From Polynucleobacter tropicus (lineage in GTDB: Bacteria > Pseudomonadota > Gammaproteobacteria > Burkholderiales > Burkholderiaceae): a stretch of 64,000 bases of DNA. How positions within the stretch are numbered: the stretch's first letter is position 1; each line of letters begins with the position of its first letter. Both the position numbers and the translations under genes were made by a program. This document shows positions 34,809-44,703 of the stretch, one piece after another. Under the pieces are notes generated by a model. That model made no database searches, was not told where the DNA came from, and saw nothing but the letters and a program-made list of their open reading frames with translations. The stretch spans positions 868,001 to 932,000 of the forward strand of contig NZ_CP028942.1 of NCBI RefSeq assembly GCF_013307225.1, given 5' to 3'.

Positions 34809-37303
34809 TTACTCGGATTCAGAATCTATTGAGTGGTTTACGGCAAGACCTGCGCTCGAAAGAGCTCAGGTGGTTGCTTGCTGCCCTAGTTATTTCTGTA
34901 AGCGCTTTAACAAGCGTTAGTTTTTTAGCGGATCGCATGCATCGTGCGTTTGAGTTTGATGCCCGCCAACTCCTGGCATCTGATTTGTTGATCGTTTCGG
35001 ATCAGCCCATGCCACAAAGCCTGATCGAGTATGCTCAGCAATTGGGCTTAGACGCTGCGCAAACAACCGTCTTTCCTAGCATGGCCAGCAGCCCCACGCA
35101 AAGTAAATTGGCCTCTATTAAAGCCGTTAGTGCGACTTATCCCTTACGGGGATCTTTAGCTATTAATCCGCTGGGAACCGAATCATCCAAAGAGTTGCCT
35201 CAAAAGCATGGACCATCGGCTGGCACTGTCTGGGTAGAGCCGGCTATTCTCCGAAATTTACAAATAAAACTAGGCGACGAATTACGTTTAGGGGATCGCC
35301 AATTTCAGATTACGGGTGTGTTGGTTAAAGAGCTCGACCGTGGCGCTGGATTTATGAATTTCGCACCACGCGTCATGATGTCTTTAGATGACTTGCCATC
35401 AACTGGCTTGGTGGGAATGGGAAGTCGAGTCACTTACCGCTTATTGCTGGCAGGATCAGATAATGCTATCGCCACCTATCGTGAATGGGCGGAGCAATCG
35501 ATACAGAATCAAAATTTGCGTGGTATTCGTATTGAAACGCTCGAGAACGCGCAGCCCATGATGCGCAAGACATTAGAGAGGGCAGAGCAGTTCTTATCAC
35601 TGGTTGCTTTACTCACTGCCATGATTTCTGCGGTGGCGATTGCTTTATCAGCAAGGCGCTATGCCGTTGGGCAGGCGGATGTTTGTGCAACCTTGAAATG
35701 CTTTGGCGCCACTAGAAGAACCATTTTGAGAAAACAGTGGGCTACGATGCTGTCCTTATGTGCATTGTCTGTAATCTTGGGCTCGATTATTGGTTTCTTG
35801 GCACAAGAAGCTCTGACTCGCGTATTGGGCAATCTGCTTGTTGCCTCTTTACCAGGTCCATGCTTGTTTCCCGTTCTATGGAGTACGGCATTCACTTGGG
35901 TCTTGCTATTTGCCTTCGCGGGGCCGCCTTTGTTAAGCCTATCTTCGGTATCGCCAATGCGTTTGATTCGTAAAGAATTTGAGTTTGCAGGTGTTTCTAC
36001 GCTTTGGTTATTTGTGTTGGCTTTGGCTAGTTGCGCTACATTGATTGCGTTAGTGGCTCGTGATTGGAAGTTGGCGCTTTGGGTAGGGTTAAGCTTTATC
36101 GGCGCGTTACTTATATTTTCATTGTGCGCTCGCGTTTCTCTATGGCTTGTTTCTAAGATTTCAATGCGTCAATTTGCTACACGCTTTGCCTATACGGCGA
36201 TGGAGCGACGCTCAGGCTTTGCTGTGATGCAGATAACTGCACTAGGCATCGCCATCATGGCCATACTTTTGATCTTCTTATTAAGACAAGACTTGCTAAA
36301 TTCCTGGCGCGACAATATTCCTCAAAAAGCACCCAATCGTTTCATGATTAATGTGCAAGAGGATCAAAAGGTCAATCTAGCTAAGCTTATTGAATCCTCG
36401 GGTGCGCCTAAGCCTGATTTTTATCCGATGGTGAGAGGTCGCTTGGTTCAAGTCAATGGTGTTGATATTTCACCTAGCAGCTATACGGATGAGAACGCAA
36501 AACGTTTGGTTGATCGAGAATTTAATCTTTCTTACTCGGATCAATTGCCAGCAGGTAATCGCATCTTGTCAGGACAATGGATTGCAGGTGATCAGCCGCA
36601 AATCTCTATTGAGTCAGGTATTGCCAAGACCTTAAAGCTCAAGCTTGGTGATCAATTAACTTATGAAGTCGCCGGTGAAACGGTCGTCGCACCCATTACT
36701 TCCATTCGTAAATTAGATTGGAGCTCCATGCGTGTGAACTTCTTTGTCATCATGCCCCCAGCGCTATTACGATCGATGCCGCAATCATGGATCACTTCTT
36801 ACTATCAAGCGCCGAATCTAGATAGCTTAGACTTTCAGATTAACCAGGCTTATCCCAATGTCACTATGGTGGATGTCTCAGCATCTTTGCAGCAGATTCA
36901 GGAAGTATTGAATAAGCTTTCAACGGCATTGGGCTTATTGTTCATATTTACGCTAATGGCAGCGATTCTGGTGTTAATGACTTCTATGGCTGCTACGCAA
37001 GACGAACGTTATCGCAATGCCTCTTTATTGAAGGCTATAGGTGCATCGCAAAAGATGATCAAGCAGATTGCAATTACGGAGTTGTTCATTATTGGAGCAG
37101 TTGCAGGTTTATTAGCTGGCATTTCTGCGGGAATGGCCGCGTGGTGCTTGGGCCGTTATGTAATGGATATTGAATTTAACGCCTTTGCGCAAGCAATCGC
37201 TTTAGGTCTTGTACTTGGTGTGGTTGCCACTATGTTGGCAGGATATCGCTTTCAGAGGCGCATTCAAGGTGCTACAGCAGTGCAATGTCTGCGTGAATAT
37301 TAA
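34805..37303 (+). CDS. YbbP-like FtsX-family ABC transporter permease
   Basis: An 832-residue membrane protein with two FtsX-type permease units: a helix near residues 21-42, three more around 265-370, further helices around 390-500, and a final group around 705-825. Large extracytoplasmic domains lie between. The layout is that of YbbP, which normally works with the ATPase YbbA and, in some species, an esterase TesA. No ATPase gene is adjacent. The start is a TTG overlapping the SDR stop as TTGA, implying coupling to the SDR gene. It may extract or transfer lipids or lipoproteins, but the substrate is unknown. It converges on the RDD gene. Confidence 0.85.
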   Translation: MITRIQNLLSGLRQDLRSKELRWLLAALVISVSALTSVSFLADRMHRAFEFDARQLLASDLLIVSDQPMPQSLIEYAQQLGLDAAQTTVFPSMASSPTQSKLASIKAVSATYPLRGSLAINPLGTESSKELPQKHGPSAGTVWVEPAILRNLQIKLGDELRLGDRQFQITGVLVKELDRGAGFMNFAPRVMMSLDDLPSTGLVGMGSRVTYRLLLAGSDNAIATYREWAEQSIQNQNLRGIRIETLENAQPMMRKTLERAEQFLSLVALLTAMISAVAIALSARRYAVGQADVCATLKCFGATRRTILRKQWATMLSLCALSVILGSIIGFLAQEALTRVLGNLLVASLPGPCLFPVLWSTAFTWVLLFAFAGPPLLSLSSVSPMRLIRKEFEFAGVSTLWLFVLALASCATLIALVARDWKLALWVGLSFIGALLIFSLCARVSLWLVSKISMRQFATRFAYTAMERRSGFAVMQITALGIAIMAILLIFLLRQDLLNSWRDNIPQKAPNRFMINVQEDQKVNLAKLIESSGAPKPDFYPMVRGRLVQVNGVDISPSSYTDENAKRLVDREFNLSYSDQLPAGNRILSGQWIAGDQPQISIESGIAKTLKLKLGDQLTYEVAGETVVAPITSIRKLDWSSMRVNFFVIMPPALLRSMPQSWITSYYQAPNLDSLDFQINQAYPNVTMVDVSASLQQIQEVLNKLSTALGLLFIFTLMAAILVLMTSMAATQDERYRNASLLKAIGASQKMIKQIAITELFIIGAVAGLLAGISAGMAAWCLGRYVMDIEFNAFAQAIALGLVLGVVATMLAGYRFQRRIQGATAVQCLREY

Positions 37304-37312
37304 GTTTAAGCC

Positions 37313-37849
37313 TTAGGAAAGTTTTACTAGATTCTTCGGTAATTCAACTAATCTAGAGTTTGCCAATCGGTCTGGAAGACTTTGGCGTAAAGAGGCGCTG
37401 CGTCTATCCAAGAAGATGCTCAGTGGCCAGATGAATAAAGCGACAGTAAAGAGCATTTCAATGATTTGCCATTTCTCCAGATGAAAGATCCATTGCAAGA
37501 ATATGCAGGGAACGATCCAGAGCGAGCCATAGACATATCGCCAAATTGCCTGGCGTCTACTTAGATTAAAACCATTTGCACCAATCATGCGAATGCGCCA
37601 AGTTTGCATTGCAAGTGTTTGACCAGATTTTGTCCAATACCAAACAAAATAAATGCCTAACACTGAGTACAAGTAGAGGAAGGTTAACCAGCTTGGTAGT
37701 GATACGCCAAAAAGTATGCCAAGACCTAAATTGGGCACTAGAAAAGTAAAAGCGATAACGCCAAGCAATACAAGCTGCTCATAAAGACAGCAAGAGACGC
37801 GGCGCCAAAACTGAGGTGCAGGTAATTCGCTTAATTCAGCAGGCGTCAT
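37313..37849 (-). CDS. RDD family membrane protein
   Basis: A 178-residue inner-membrane protein with the RDD pattern: an Arg in the first helix region (WRRVSCCLYEQLVLLG), then pairs of helices around residues 25-75 and 105-145, and the segment WYWTKSGQTLAMQTWRIR that carries the second conserved position. RDD proteins are thought to be transporters or regulators, but most have no known role. It is the last gene of the sigma factor operon, 11 bases after the DUF3106 gene. Confidence 0.85.
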   Translation of the reverse strand: MTPAELSELPAPQFWRRVSCCLYEQLVLLGVIAFTFLVPNLGLGILFGVSLPSWLTFLYLYSVLGIYFVWYWTKSGQTLAMQTWRIRMIGANGFNLSRRQAIWRYVYGSLWIVPCIFLQWIFHLEKWQIIEMLFTVALFIWPLSIFLDRRSASLRQSLPDRLANSRLVELPKNLVKLS

Positions 37850-37860
37850 TTATAGGTGAA

Positions 37861-38511
37861 TTATTGATTTTCAGTAGTACTTGGCGCTGCCGGGGTCACT
37901 GAAGAGCCAGTTTCTGGTGTAGTTGCTTGAACGGCGCGTGGGCTTGGGGCAGCAGGGGCGGGAGTTGTTTCGCGTTTGATGGCATGTTGTTGCAAAGTAG
38001 GAGCATTAGTCGCGTTAGGCTTTTTCTTGGCCTCCATCTCCGCCAACTTTTTCTTTTGCTCATCACTAAGTTTTTGATAAGCGCTCCATGCCTCTGCCTT
38101 TTTCTCAGCGGGGAATTTCAAACTAGTGAGATAGTTTTCGCGAGCGATGCGACGATCGCGTTGAGAGAGATTGGACCAGCTAGTCATACGTGATTGCAGA
38201 CGATCTTGATCCGCAGGAGTCATCTTTGGATAGAGATTTGCTACATAAATCCATTTTTTTCGGCTATCGGGGAGCATGTAGTCCCAGTCGCTCTCTAGCG
38301 GCGCTAGCGTCTTTTGTTGCGAAGGGCTCAAGTTATCCCAGGTTCCATCTGGAGCCTTAGCGGGTACCGCTGCGGTTTTTCCATGTTGGGGGTTTGTATA
38401 TTGCGCATGAAGATTCGTTGCGCTAAAGACGAGCAATGCCAGCGTGGTTGCCATCAAGGCTTTGCTAGCAATGTTCTTCATATTTGTGTCTAACTGAGCG
38501 ATCATGGCCAA
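37861..38511 (-). CDS. DUF3106 periplasmic helical protein with LTxxQ-like motifs
   Basis: A 216-residue secreted protein. A Sec signal peptide is clear if counted from Met11 (MKNIASKALM, hydrophobic core to residue 35, cleavage near LHA). The first ATG at 38511 gives ten extra residues. The mature domain (about residues 58-160) is helical and contains four repeats of the LTxxQ type: LSPSQ at 61, MTPADQ at 97, LSQRD at 115 and LSDEQ at 148, as in CpxP, Spy and the CnrX metal sensor. The tail is rich in Ala, Pro, Thr and Lys. It lies 2 bases after the DUF3619 gene. A stress-sensing or chaperone role is inference. Confidence 0.8.
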   Translation of the reverse strand: MAMIAQLDTNMKNIASKALMATTLALLVFSATNLHAQYTNPQHGKTAAVPAKAPDGTWDNLSPSQQKTLAPLESDWDYMLPDSRKKWIYVANLYPKMTPADQDRLQSRMTSWSNLSQRDRRIARENYLTSLKFPAEKKAEAWSAYQKLSDEQKKKLAEMEAKKKPNATNAPTLQQHAIKRETTPAPAAPSPRAVQATTPETGSSVTPAAPSTTENQ

Positions 38512-38513
38512 GC

Positions 38514-38984
38514 TTATTTGCTTGGTGATAGCTCGCTAGATGAGTCTTCAGAATCAGAGAGTGGGCCGTTTTTAAGGAAGGCCATAAATCCGCTGTCAGC
38601 ATAGGCATCAGGTGGAACATCATCAGTGAGCAATGCTGCATCTACTTCAGCGATGTCATTGATGCGAGACTCGTTTTGCCATTGCGCTATGCCGATAAGT
38701 CCAAATACCAGCACTACTACTGGTGCTACCCACCCGAGGGTATCCCAAAGATTGCTGGAGGATTTAAAGCTGCCAGCCCAATTTCCGGATGTGCCGGCTA
38801 AAGCTGTGGTCTTGATGTGCACCTTTTCAAGCTTGCGTGCAGCCAAAGCCTTTTTACGTGCTTCATACAGGCGATCTTTAATGCTGGTAGGCAGGCTTTG
38901 AGCTCCTTGGCTCAAAAGGGCTGCGCTAGCACGACCAAATTCATCGGCTTGTACTGGACTGAGGGTGTCATCAAGGTGCTTCAC
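38514..38984 (-). CDS. DUF3619 single-pass membrane protein, candidate anti-sigma factor
   Basis: A 156-residue protein. The N-terminal region (about residues 1-80) is cytoplasmic by the positive-inside rule and includes a basic amphipathic stretch (SIKDRLYEARKKALAARK). One membrane helix lies at about residues 82-101. The C-terminal tail of about 55 residues is acidic and would be periplasmic. Size, topology and position directly after an ECF sigma gene, with a 4-base ATGA overlap, are what is expected of an anti-sigma factor, though it lacks a zinc-binding HxxxCxxC motif. The family is uncharacterised as far as I know, and the role is inferred. Confidence 0.78.
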   Translation of the reverse strand: MKHLDDTLSPVQADEFGRASAALLSQGAQSLPTSIKDRLYEARKKALAARKLEKVHIKTTALAGTSGNWAGSFKSSSNLWDTLGWVAPVVVLVFGLIGIAQWQNESRINDIAEVDAALLTDDVPPDAYADSGFMAFLKNGPLSDSEDSSSELSPSK

Positions 38985-39550
38985 AGGGTAATTCCTTTTA
39001 ATTTCAATGCTTTAGCTAATGATTGCGTTGCTCTAGAGCAATGCGTTTTGACACTACCTTCGCTGCAATTCATGGCTTTGGCGGTGTCGGTAATGCTTAG
39101 CTCATCCCAATAACGCATCAGGAAGGCTTCTCGTTGACGTACAGGTAATTTAGCGATTTCTGACTCCAAAGTCTGTAAAAGCTGACTCTTTTCGAGCTGT
39201 TTTGCCCCATCTTGGTGAATTTCACTGTCATCTGGAGCTGAAAGTGACTCAAGAGGGTCAAAATCGTCGTTTTCTTCAGCTTTTCTGCCCATGCTGGAGA
39301 ACAGGGTCACCCAAGCATTTCTGACCTTTTGACGACGAAACCAGTCATGAATCCGGTTTTGCAGAATGCGGGTGAAGAGCAAGGGGAGTTCAGCAGCAGG
39401 TTTATCCCCGTATTTCTCAGCCAACTTAATCATGGCATCTTGAACAATATCCATTGCCGCGTCATCGTCGCGCACGGCGTATACCGCTTGCTTAAAAGCA
39501 CGCTGCTCAACGCTGCTGAGAAAGTCGGATAGTTCTTGGGCGGATGCCAT
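38981..39550 (-). CDS. ECF-type RNA polymerase sigma factor
   Basis: A 189-residue sigma-70 family factor with only regions 2 and 4. Region 2 spans about residues 10-85 and includes AAMDIVQDAMIKLAEKY and the promoter-melting end DWFRRQK. A charged linker of about 45 residues follows (FDPLESLSAPDDSEIHQDG). Region 4 (about residues 125-185) has KLPVRQREAFLMRYWDELSI and the helix-turn-helix AKAMNCSEGSVKTHCSRA. It heads a four-gene minus-strand operon with a DUF3619 membrane protein, a DUF3106 periplasmic protein and an RDD protein. A TGTAAT box lies 7 bases before its ATG. Autoregulation is plausible but no partner promoter motif could be identified. Confidence 0.9.
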   Translation of the reverse strand: MASAQELSDFLSSVEQRAFKQAVYAVRDDDAAMDIVQDAMIKLAEKYGDKPAAELPLLFTRILQNRIHDWFRRQKVRNAWVTLFSSMGRKAEENDDFDPLESLSAPDDSEIHQDGAKQLEKSQLLQTLESEIAKLPVRQREAFLMRYWDELSITDTAKAMNCSEGSVKTHCSRATQSLAKALKLKGITL

Positions 39551-39557
39551 GCAGTCG

Positions 39558-39563
39558 ATTACA
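39558..39563 (-). promoter_or_regulatory. -10-like box upstream of the ECF sigma gene
   Basis: TGTAAT on the minus strand, 7 bases before the ATG at 39550, with no good Shine-Dalgarno. It resembles a housekeeping -10 rather than an ECF promoter. Confidence 0.35.
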
Positions 39564-39579
39564 CCTGAATCGGTCAGAA

Positions 39580-39607
39580 TTGGGTCATTTTAGGGGATTG
39601 CTATAGA
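39580..39607 (+). promoter_or_regulatory. Candidate promoter of the ilv operon
   Basis: TTGGGT at 39580-39585 and TATAGA at 39602-39607 with a 16-base spacer, giving a 5' leader of about 130 bases before ilvB. I looked in this leader for a peptide rich in Ile, Val or Leu codons and for a terminator hairpin, and found neither. Confidence 0.35.
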
Positions 39608-39742
39608 ATATAGGGCTTACTACCTAGATTCTCATTTACGAAGTGGTTTTTCCGGTAGCAGCGCCGTTCGAACTCAGGCCATAAGCAGGGGATAGAACAG
39701 ACCAAACAATTTTTTGCCGAAAATTGCAAAGGACGAAAGAAA

Positions 39743-41530
39743 ATGAATACAAGCAGCGCCGAATTTTTAGCTACTAAAGCTAACAAAGACTCAGCCAATA
39801 CAAATGCCGAAGCAGCGCCTCCAGAAATGATTGGTGCTGAAATGCTCGTGCATGCACTACACAAAGAGGGTGTCGAATACGTCTGGGGTTATCCAGGTGG
39901 ATCTGTTCTCTTTATCTACGACGAAATTTTTAAACAAGATAAGTTCGAGCACATTTTGGTTCGTCATGAACAAGCAGCTGTTCATGCAGCCGATGGCTAT
40001 GCTCGCGCAACCGGTAAGGTTGGCGTTGCATTGGTGACATCGGGACCTGGTGTTACGAATGCCGTTACTGGTATCGCTACTGCATATACTGATTCGATCC
40101 CAATGGTGATCATCAGCGGTAATGTACCAACATACGCGATTGGTGAAGACGCATTCCAAGAGGCAGATACTGTTGGTATCACTCGCCCAGTGGTAAAGCA
40201 TAACTTCCTTGTGAAGGATGTGAAAGATTTGCCAATGGTATTGAAGAAGGCTTTTCACATTGCACAGACTGGCCGTCCAGGCCCAGTATTGATTGATATT
40301 CCAAAGGATGTATCTGCTGCTAAGGGCTCATTTGTGTATCCAGAGACTCTGGAAATGCGTTCTTATAACCCTGTAGTTAAGGGTCACAGCGGTCAAATCC
40401 GTAAAGCGATTGCCTTATTGCAAGAGGCTGAGCGCCCATATATCTACACTGGTGGCGGCATCATTCTTGCTGACGCAGCGCCTGAGCTCAAAGAGTTTGC
40501 GGATTTATTGGGCTACCCCGTAACCAATACTCTGATGGGTCTTGGTGGCTTCCCAGGAACAAGCCCACAGTTTGTTGGCATGTTGGGTATGCATGGAACA
40601 TACGAAGCCAATATGGCAATGCAACACAGTGATGTGTTGATTGCGATTGGCGCACGCTTTGATGATCGTGTGATCGGTAACACCGCACACTTTGCAAGTC
40701 ATCCACGCAAGATTATTCATATTGATATCGATCCCTCTGTTATTTCTAAGCGGGTTAAAGTGGATGTACCTATCGTTGGCAATCTCAAAGAAGTGTTAGT
40801 TGAGATGACTGCTCAGCTCAAAGCTGCTGGTCCGCGCAAGAATGGTGACAAAGTTGCCGCTTGGTGGGATCAGATTAATGAGTGGCGTAAGAAAGATTGC
40901 TTGAAGTATGACGAGGCTTCACAAATTGTTAAGCCTCAGTACGTAGTTCAAAAGCTTTGGGAACTCACCGGTGGCGATGCATTCATTTGCTCTGACGTTG
41001 GTCAGCATCAAATGTGGGCTGCCCAGTTCTATAAGTTTGATAAGCCACGTCGTTGGATTAACTCCGGTGGTTTAGGTACTATGGGTGTTGGCTTGCCATA
41101 CGCAATGGGTATCAAGAAGGCATTTCCTGAGAAGGATGTTTTCACAATTACTGGTGAAGGCTCCATTCAGATGTGTATCCAAGAGCTTTCAACCTGTAAG
41201 CAATACGACACTCCAGTGAAGATCGTGTCATTGAACAACCGTTACCTCGGTATGGTTCGTCAGTGGCAAGAGCTCACTTATAACAAGCGCTATTCCAGTT
41301 CCTACATGGACTCTTTGCCTGACTTCGTGAAGTTGGCAGAGGCCTATGGACACGTTGGTATGCGTATTGAGAAAAAATCTGATGTTGAGGGTGCGCTCAA
41401 AGAAGCAATTCGTTTGAAAGATCGCACGGTATTCATGGATTTCCAGACAGACCCAGAAGAAAACGTTTGGCCAATGGTTCAAGCAGGCAAAGGTATTACT
41501 GAAATGCTTTTGGGTAGTGAGGATCTGTAA
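39743..41530 (+). CDS. ilvB: Acetolactate synthase, large (catalytic) subunit
   Basis: Thiamin-diphosphate enzyme making 2-acetolactate or 2-aceto-2-hydroxybutyrate, first common step to valine, leucine and isoleucine. At 595 residues it is slightly longer than E. coli IlvI because of a 30-residue Asn/Ala-rich N-terminus. Landmarks are the catalytic Glu in VRHEQAAVHAADGYAR, the ThDP-binding TGEGSIQM with the later NN pair, and GARFDDRVIGN for FAD binding. An AAAGGA precedes the ATG. The stop overlaps ilvN in TAATG. The operon continues to ilvC and probably to psd and pssA. Confidence 0.96.
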   Translation: MNTSSAEFLATKANKDSANTNAEAAPPEMIGAEMLVHALHKEGVEYVWGYPGGSVLFIYDEIFKQDKFEHILVRHEQAAVHAADGYARATGKVGVALVTSGPGVTNAVTGIATAYTDSIPMVIISGNVPTYAIGEDAFQEADTVGITRPVVKHNFLVKDVKDLPMVLKKAFHIAQTGRPGPVLIDIPKDVSAAKGSFVYPETLEMRSYNPVVKGHSGQIRKAIALLQEAERPYIYTGGGIILADAAPELKEFADLLGYPVTNTLMGLGGFPGTSPQFVGMLGMHGTYEANMAMQHSDVLIAIGARFDDRVIGNTAHFASHPRKIIHIDIDPSVISKRVKVDVPIVGNLKEVLVEMTAQLKAAGPRKNGDKVAAWWDQINEWRKKDCLKYDEASQIVKPQYVVQKLWELTGGDAFICSDVGQHQMWAAQFYKFDKPRRWINSGGLGTMGVGLPYAMGIKKAFPEKDVFTITGEGSIQMCIQELSTCKQYDTPVKIVSLNNRYLGMVRQWQELTYNKRYSSSYMDSLPDFVKLAEAYGHVGMRIEKKSDVEGALKEAIRLKDRTVFMDFQTDPEENVWPMVQAGKGITEMLLGSEDL

Positions 41531-42021
41531 TGCGACACATTATTTCTGTACTCATTGAGAACGAACCGGGCGCCTTATCTCGCGTGGTTGGTTTGTTCTC
41601 GGCTCGCGGTTATAACATCGACACCTTAAGCGTTGCGCCAACTGAAGATCCATCACTTTCCCGTATGACGATCGTGACATTTGGTTCTGATGATGTGATT
41701 GAGCAAATCACTAAACACTTAAACCGCTTAGTAGAAGTGGTGAAGGTGTTTGATTTGAGTGAGGGCCCTCATATCGAGCGCGAGCTCATGATGATTAAAG
41801 TTCGTGCGGTAGGTAAAGAGCGTGAAGAGCTCAAGCGTACAACCGATATCTTTCGTGGACGCATTATTGACGTCACCGACAAGAGTTACACCATTGAATT
41901 GACCGGTGATGGCGCTAAGTTGGATGCATTTATCGATTCGATTGATCGTGCATCGATTCTAGAAACCGTGCGCTCAGGCGGATCTGGTATTGGGCGCGGC
42001 GAGCGTATTTTAAAAGTCTAA
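41530..42021 (+). CDS. ilvN: Acetolactate synthase, small (regulatory) subunit
   Basis: A 163-residue regulatory subunit that binds valine and activates the catalytic subunit. The N-terminal ACT domain is clear (ISVLIENEPGALSRVVGLFS, GYNIDTLSVAPTEDPSLSRM), followed by the C-terminal family domain with RELMMIKVRA and the closing SGGSGIGRGERILKV. Its start codon overlaps the ilvB stop, giving tight coupling that keeps subunits balanced. Feedback by valine is expected from the family. Confidence 0.96.
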   Translation: MRHIISVLIENEPGALSRVVGLFSARGYNIDTLSVAPTEDPSLSRMTIVTFGSDDVIEQITKHLNRLVEVVKVFDLSEGPHIERELMMIKVRAVGKEREELKRTTDIFRGRIIDVTDKSYTIELTGDGAKLDAFIDSIDRASILETVRSGGSGIGRGERILKV

Positions 42022-42049
42022 TTTTTAAACCGATTTATTACTCTAATAA

Positions 42050-43093
<1,044 letters not shown>

Positions 43094-43138
43094 GCATTCA
43101 TTCATTAATAGAAGTAATTTAAAAGGCTCGGAACAAAG

Positions 43139-43786
43139 ATGATGTATCCCCATCCCATTATTGCGAAAGAAGGTTGGCCTTATTTGGCTTCAGTGGGAGT
43201 GGTGACCCTATTGGTTCATCACTTTGGCGGCATTGCATGGTCTTGGCCCTTGTGGATTATCTCCCTCTTTGTTCTGCAGTTCTTCCGCGATCCCCAGCGC
43301 ATTCCAGCACTAGGTCGCGATTTAGTTTTATCTCCTGCTGATGGTCGTATCGTGGTTGTTGAAACCGCAAATGATCCATACGCTGGTCGTGAAGCGCTGA
43401 AGATCAGTGTCTTTATGAACGTATTTAATGTGCATTCCAATCGCAGTTCTGTAAATGGCTTAGTAAAAGAAATTCAATATTTCCCAGGCAGGTTTGTGAA
43501 TGCTGATTTGGATAAGGCCTCTACTGAGAATGAGCGCAATGCAGTTGTGATAGACGCTAATGGTCAAACAATCACTCTCGTGCAAGTAGCTGGTTTAATT
43601 GCACGCCGTATTCTTTGTTATATCCATGTTGGTGACCGCCTGAAAGCAGGTGAGCGTTATGGTTTTATCCGCTTTGGCTCACGTGTGGACGTGTATTTGC
43701 CTTTGACGGCAGAGCCTTTGGTATCTGTAGGTGATAAAGTATTCGCAACGAATACCGCTTTGGCGCGCGTGCCAGGCTTAGATTGA
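43139..43786 (+). CDS. psd: Phosphatidylserine decarboxylase proenzyme
   Basis: Makes phosphatidylethanolamine from phosphatidylserine at the inner membrane. At 215 residues it is the short proteobacterial/archaeal-type (PSD-A) form. Membrane segments lie near residues 15-50. The self-cleavage site that generates the pyruvoyl cofactor is the Gly-Ser in RFGSRVD near residue 183. The catalytic region includes [11 protein letters not shown] and [11 protein letters not shown], with the conserved His. It is followed by pssA, which makes its substrate, after 25 bases. Confidence 0.95.
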   Translation: MMYPHPIIAKEGWPYLASVGVVTLLVHHFGGIAWSWPLWIISLFVLQFFRDPQRIPALGRDLVLSPADGRIVVVETANDPYAGREALKISVFMNVFNVHSNRSSVNGLVKEIQYFPGRFVNADLDKASTENERNAVVIDANGQTITLVQVAGLIARRILCYIHVGDRLKAGERYGFIRFGSRVDVYLPLTAEPLVSVGDKVFATNTALARVPGLD

Positions 43787-43811
43787 TTTATTTCATTCAA
43801 CGGAAAATATT

Positions 43812-44675
43812 TTGACTACATTTCGCCGTCGTGGTCGCATCAATCGCAGTCGCATCAATTCACGCCGACTTGGCTCTGATGAGAGCCAGTGGGCTGACGC
43901 TCTTGGTGATGATCTTGATTATGAAATAGAAGAGCTACTTCCAGAAAAACCACGTTTACGTAGCAAGGGCATTTATTTATTGCCAAATGCATTTACGACG
44001 GCGGCCTTGTTTAGCGGATTCTTCGCCATCGTCAATGCGATGAATGATCAATTCCAAGTAGCAGCTATTGCGATCTTTGCATCGTTAGTGCTCGATGGAA
44101 TGGATGGCCGAGTAGCCCGTATGACCAATACGCAAAGTGCGTTTGGAGAGCAGTACGATTCACTCGCAGATATGGTGTCTTTTGGTGTTGCTCCCGCATT
44201 GGTTGCTTATGAGTGGGCACTGAAAGATTTGGGTAAGTGGGGCTGGCTGGCTGCCTTCACTTATTGCGCTGGCGCTGCATTGCGTCTAGCTCGTTTTAAC
44301 GTTAATACTGGCGTGGTGGATAAAAAATTCTTCCAAGGTCTTCCTAGTCCAGCTGCAGGTTCGCTTATAGCTGGATTTATATGGCTGGCGGATGACAACA
44401 AGATTCCAGTGCGCGATTCCGCTATTCCATGGATTACTTTCTTTATTGCGGTTTATGCTGGTTTAACCATGGTGTCTAATGCACGGTTTTACAGCGGCAA
44501 AGCCTTGGATGTTCGCTACCGAGTCCCTTTTGGGGTGATGGTCTTGTTAATTCTGACCTTTGTATTGATTTCCTCTAATCCACCGCTAACCTTGTTCGGC
44601 TTGTTCGTTGTCTACTCGGTTTCTGGTTATGTGATTTGGGCATGGGAACGCCTCAGCGGTAAACGTTTTAGCTAA
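43812..44675 (+). CDS. pssA: CDP-diacylglycerol-serine O-phosphatidyltransferase
   Basis: Membrane enzyme making phosphatidylserine from CDP-diacylglycerol and serine; psd upstream uses the product. It is a 287-residue protein starting with TTG at 43812. The CDP-alcohol phosphotransferase signature is exact: DG, two residues, AR, eight residues, G, three, D, three, D, beginning with DGRVAR near residue 100. Several membrane helices follow to residue 280. The N-terminal 45 residues are very basic (RRRGRINRSRINSRRLG) and then acidic, and probably lie at the membrane surface. This is the multi-pass type, not the E. coli soluble form. Confidence 0.95.
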   Translation: MTTFRRRGRINRSRINSRRLGSDESQWADALGDDLDYEIEELLPEKPRLRSKGIYLLPNAFTTAALFSGFFAIVNAMNDQFQVAAIAIFASLVLDGMDGRVARMTNTQSAFGEQYDSLADMVSFGVAPALVAYEWALKDLGKWGWLAAFTYCAGAALRLARFNVNTGVVDKKFFQGLPSPAAGSLIAGFIWLADDNKIPVRDSAIPWITFFIAVYAGLTMVSNARFYSGKALDVRYRVPFGVMVLLILTFVLISSNPPLTLFGLFVVYSVSGYVIWAWERLSGKRFS

Positions 44676-44691
44676 AACCCTTTTTTTGGGG

Positions 44692-44697
44692 TATAGT
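44692..44697 (+). promoter_or_regulatory. -10-like box for the leucine leader
   Basis: TATAGT exactly 6 bases before the ATG of the leader peptide at 44704. It predicts an mRNA starting at the ATG. GGGG at 44688-44691 is too far upstream to act as a normal ribosome site. No -35 consensus is visible. Confidence 0.5.
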
Positions 44698-44703
44698 AAT
44701 TCC

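Noticed and set aside
39608..39742. Attenuation leader for the ilv operon
   Set aside because: No short reading frame rich in Ile, Val or Leu and no terminator hairpin is present, unlike at leuA.
39857..40258. 133-residue frame antisense to ilvB
   Set aside because: Opposite the conserved ThDP-binding half of ilvB, with no supporting signal.
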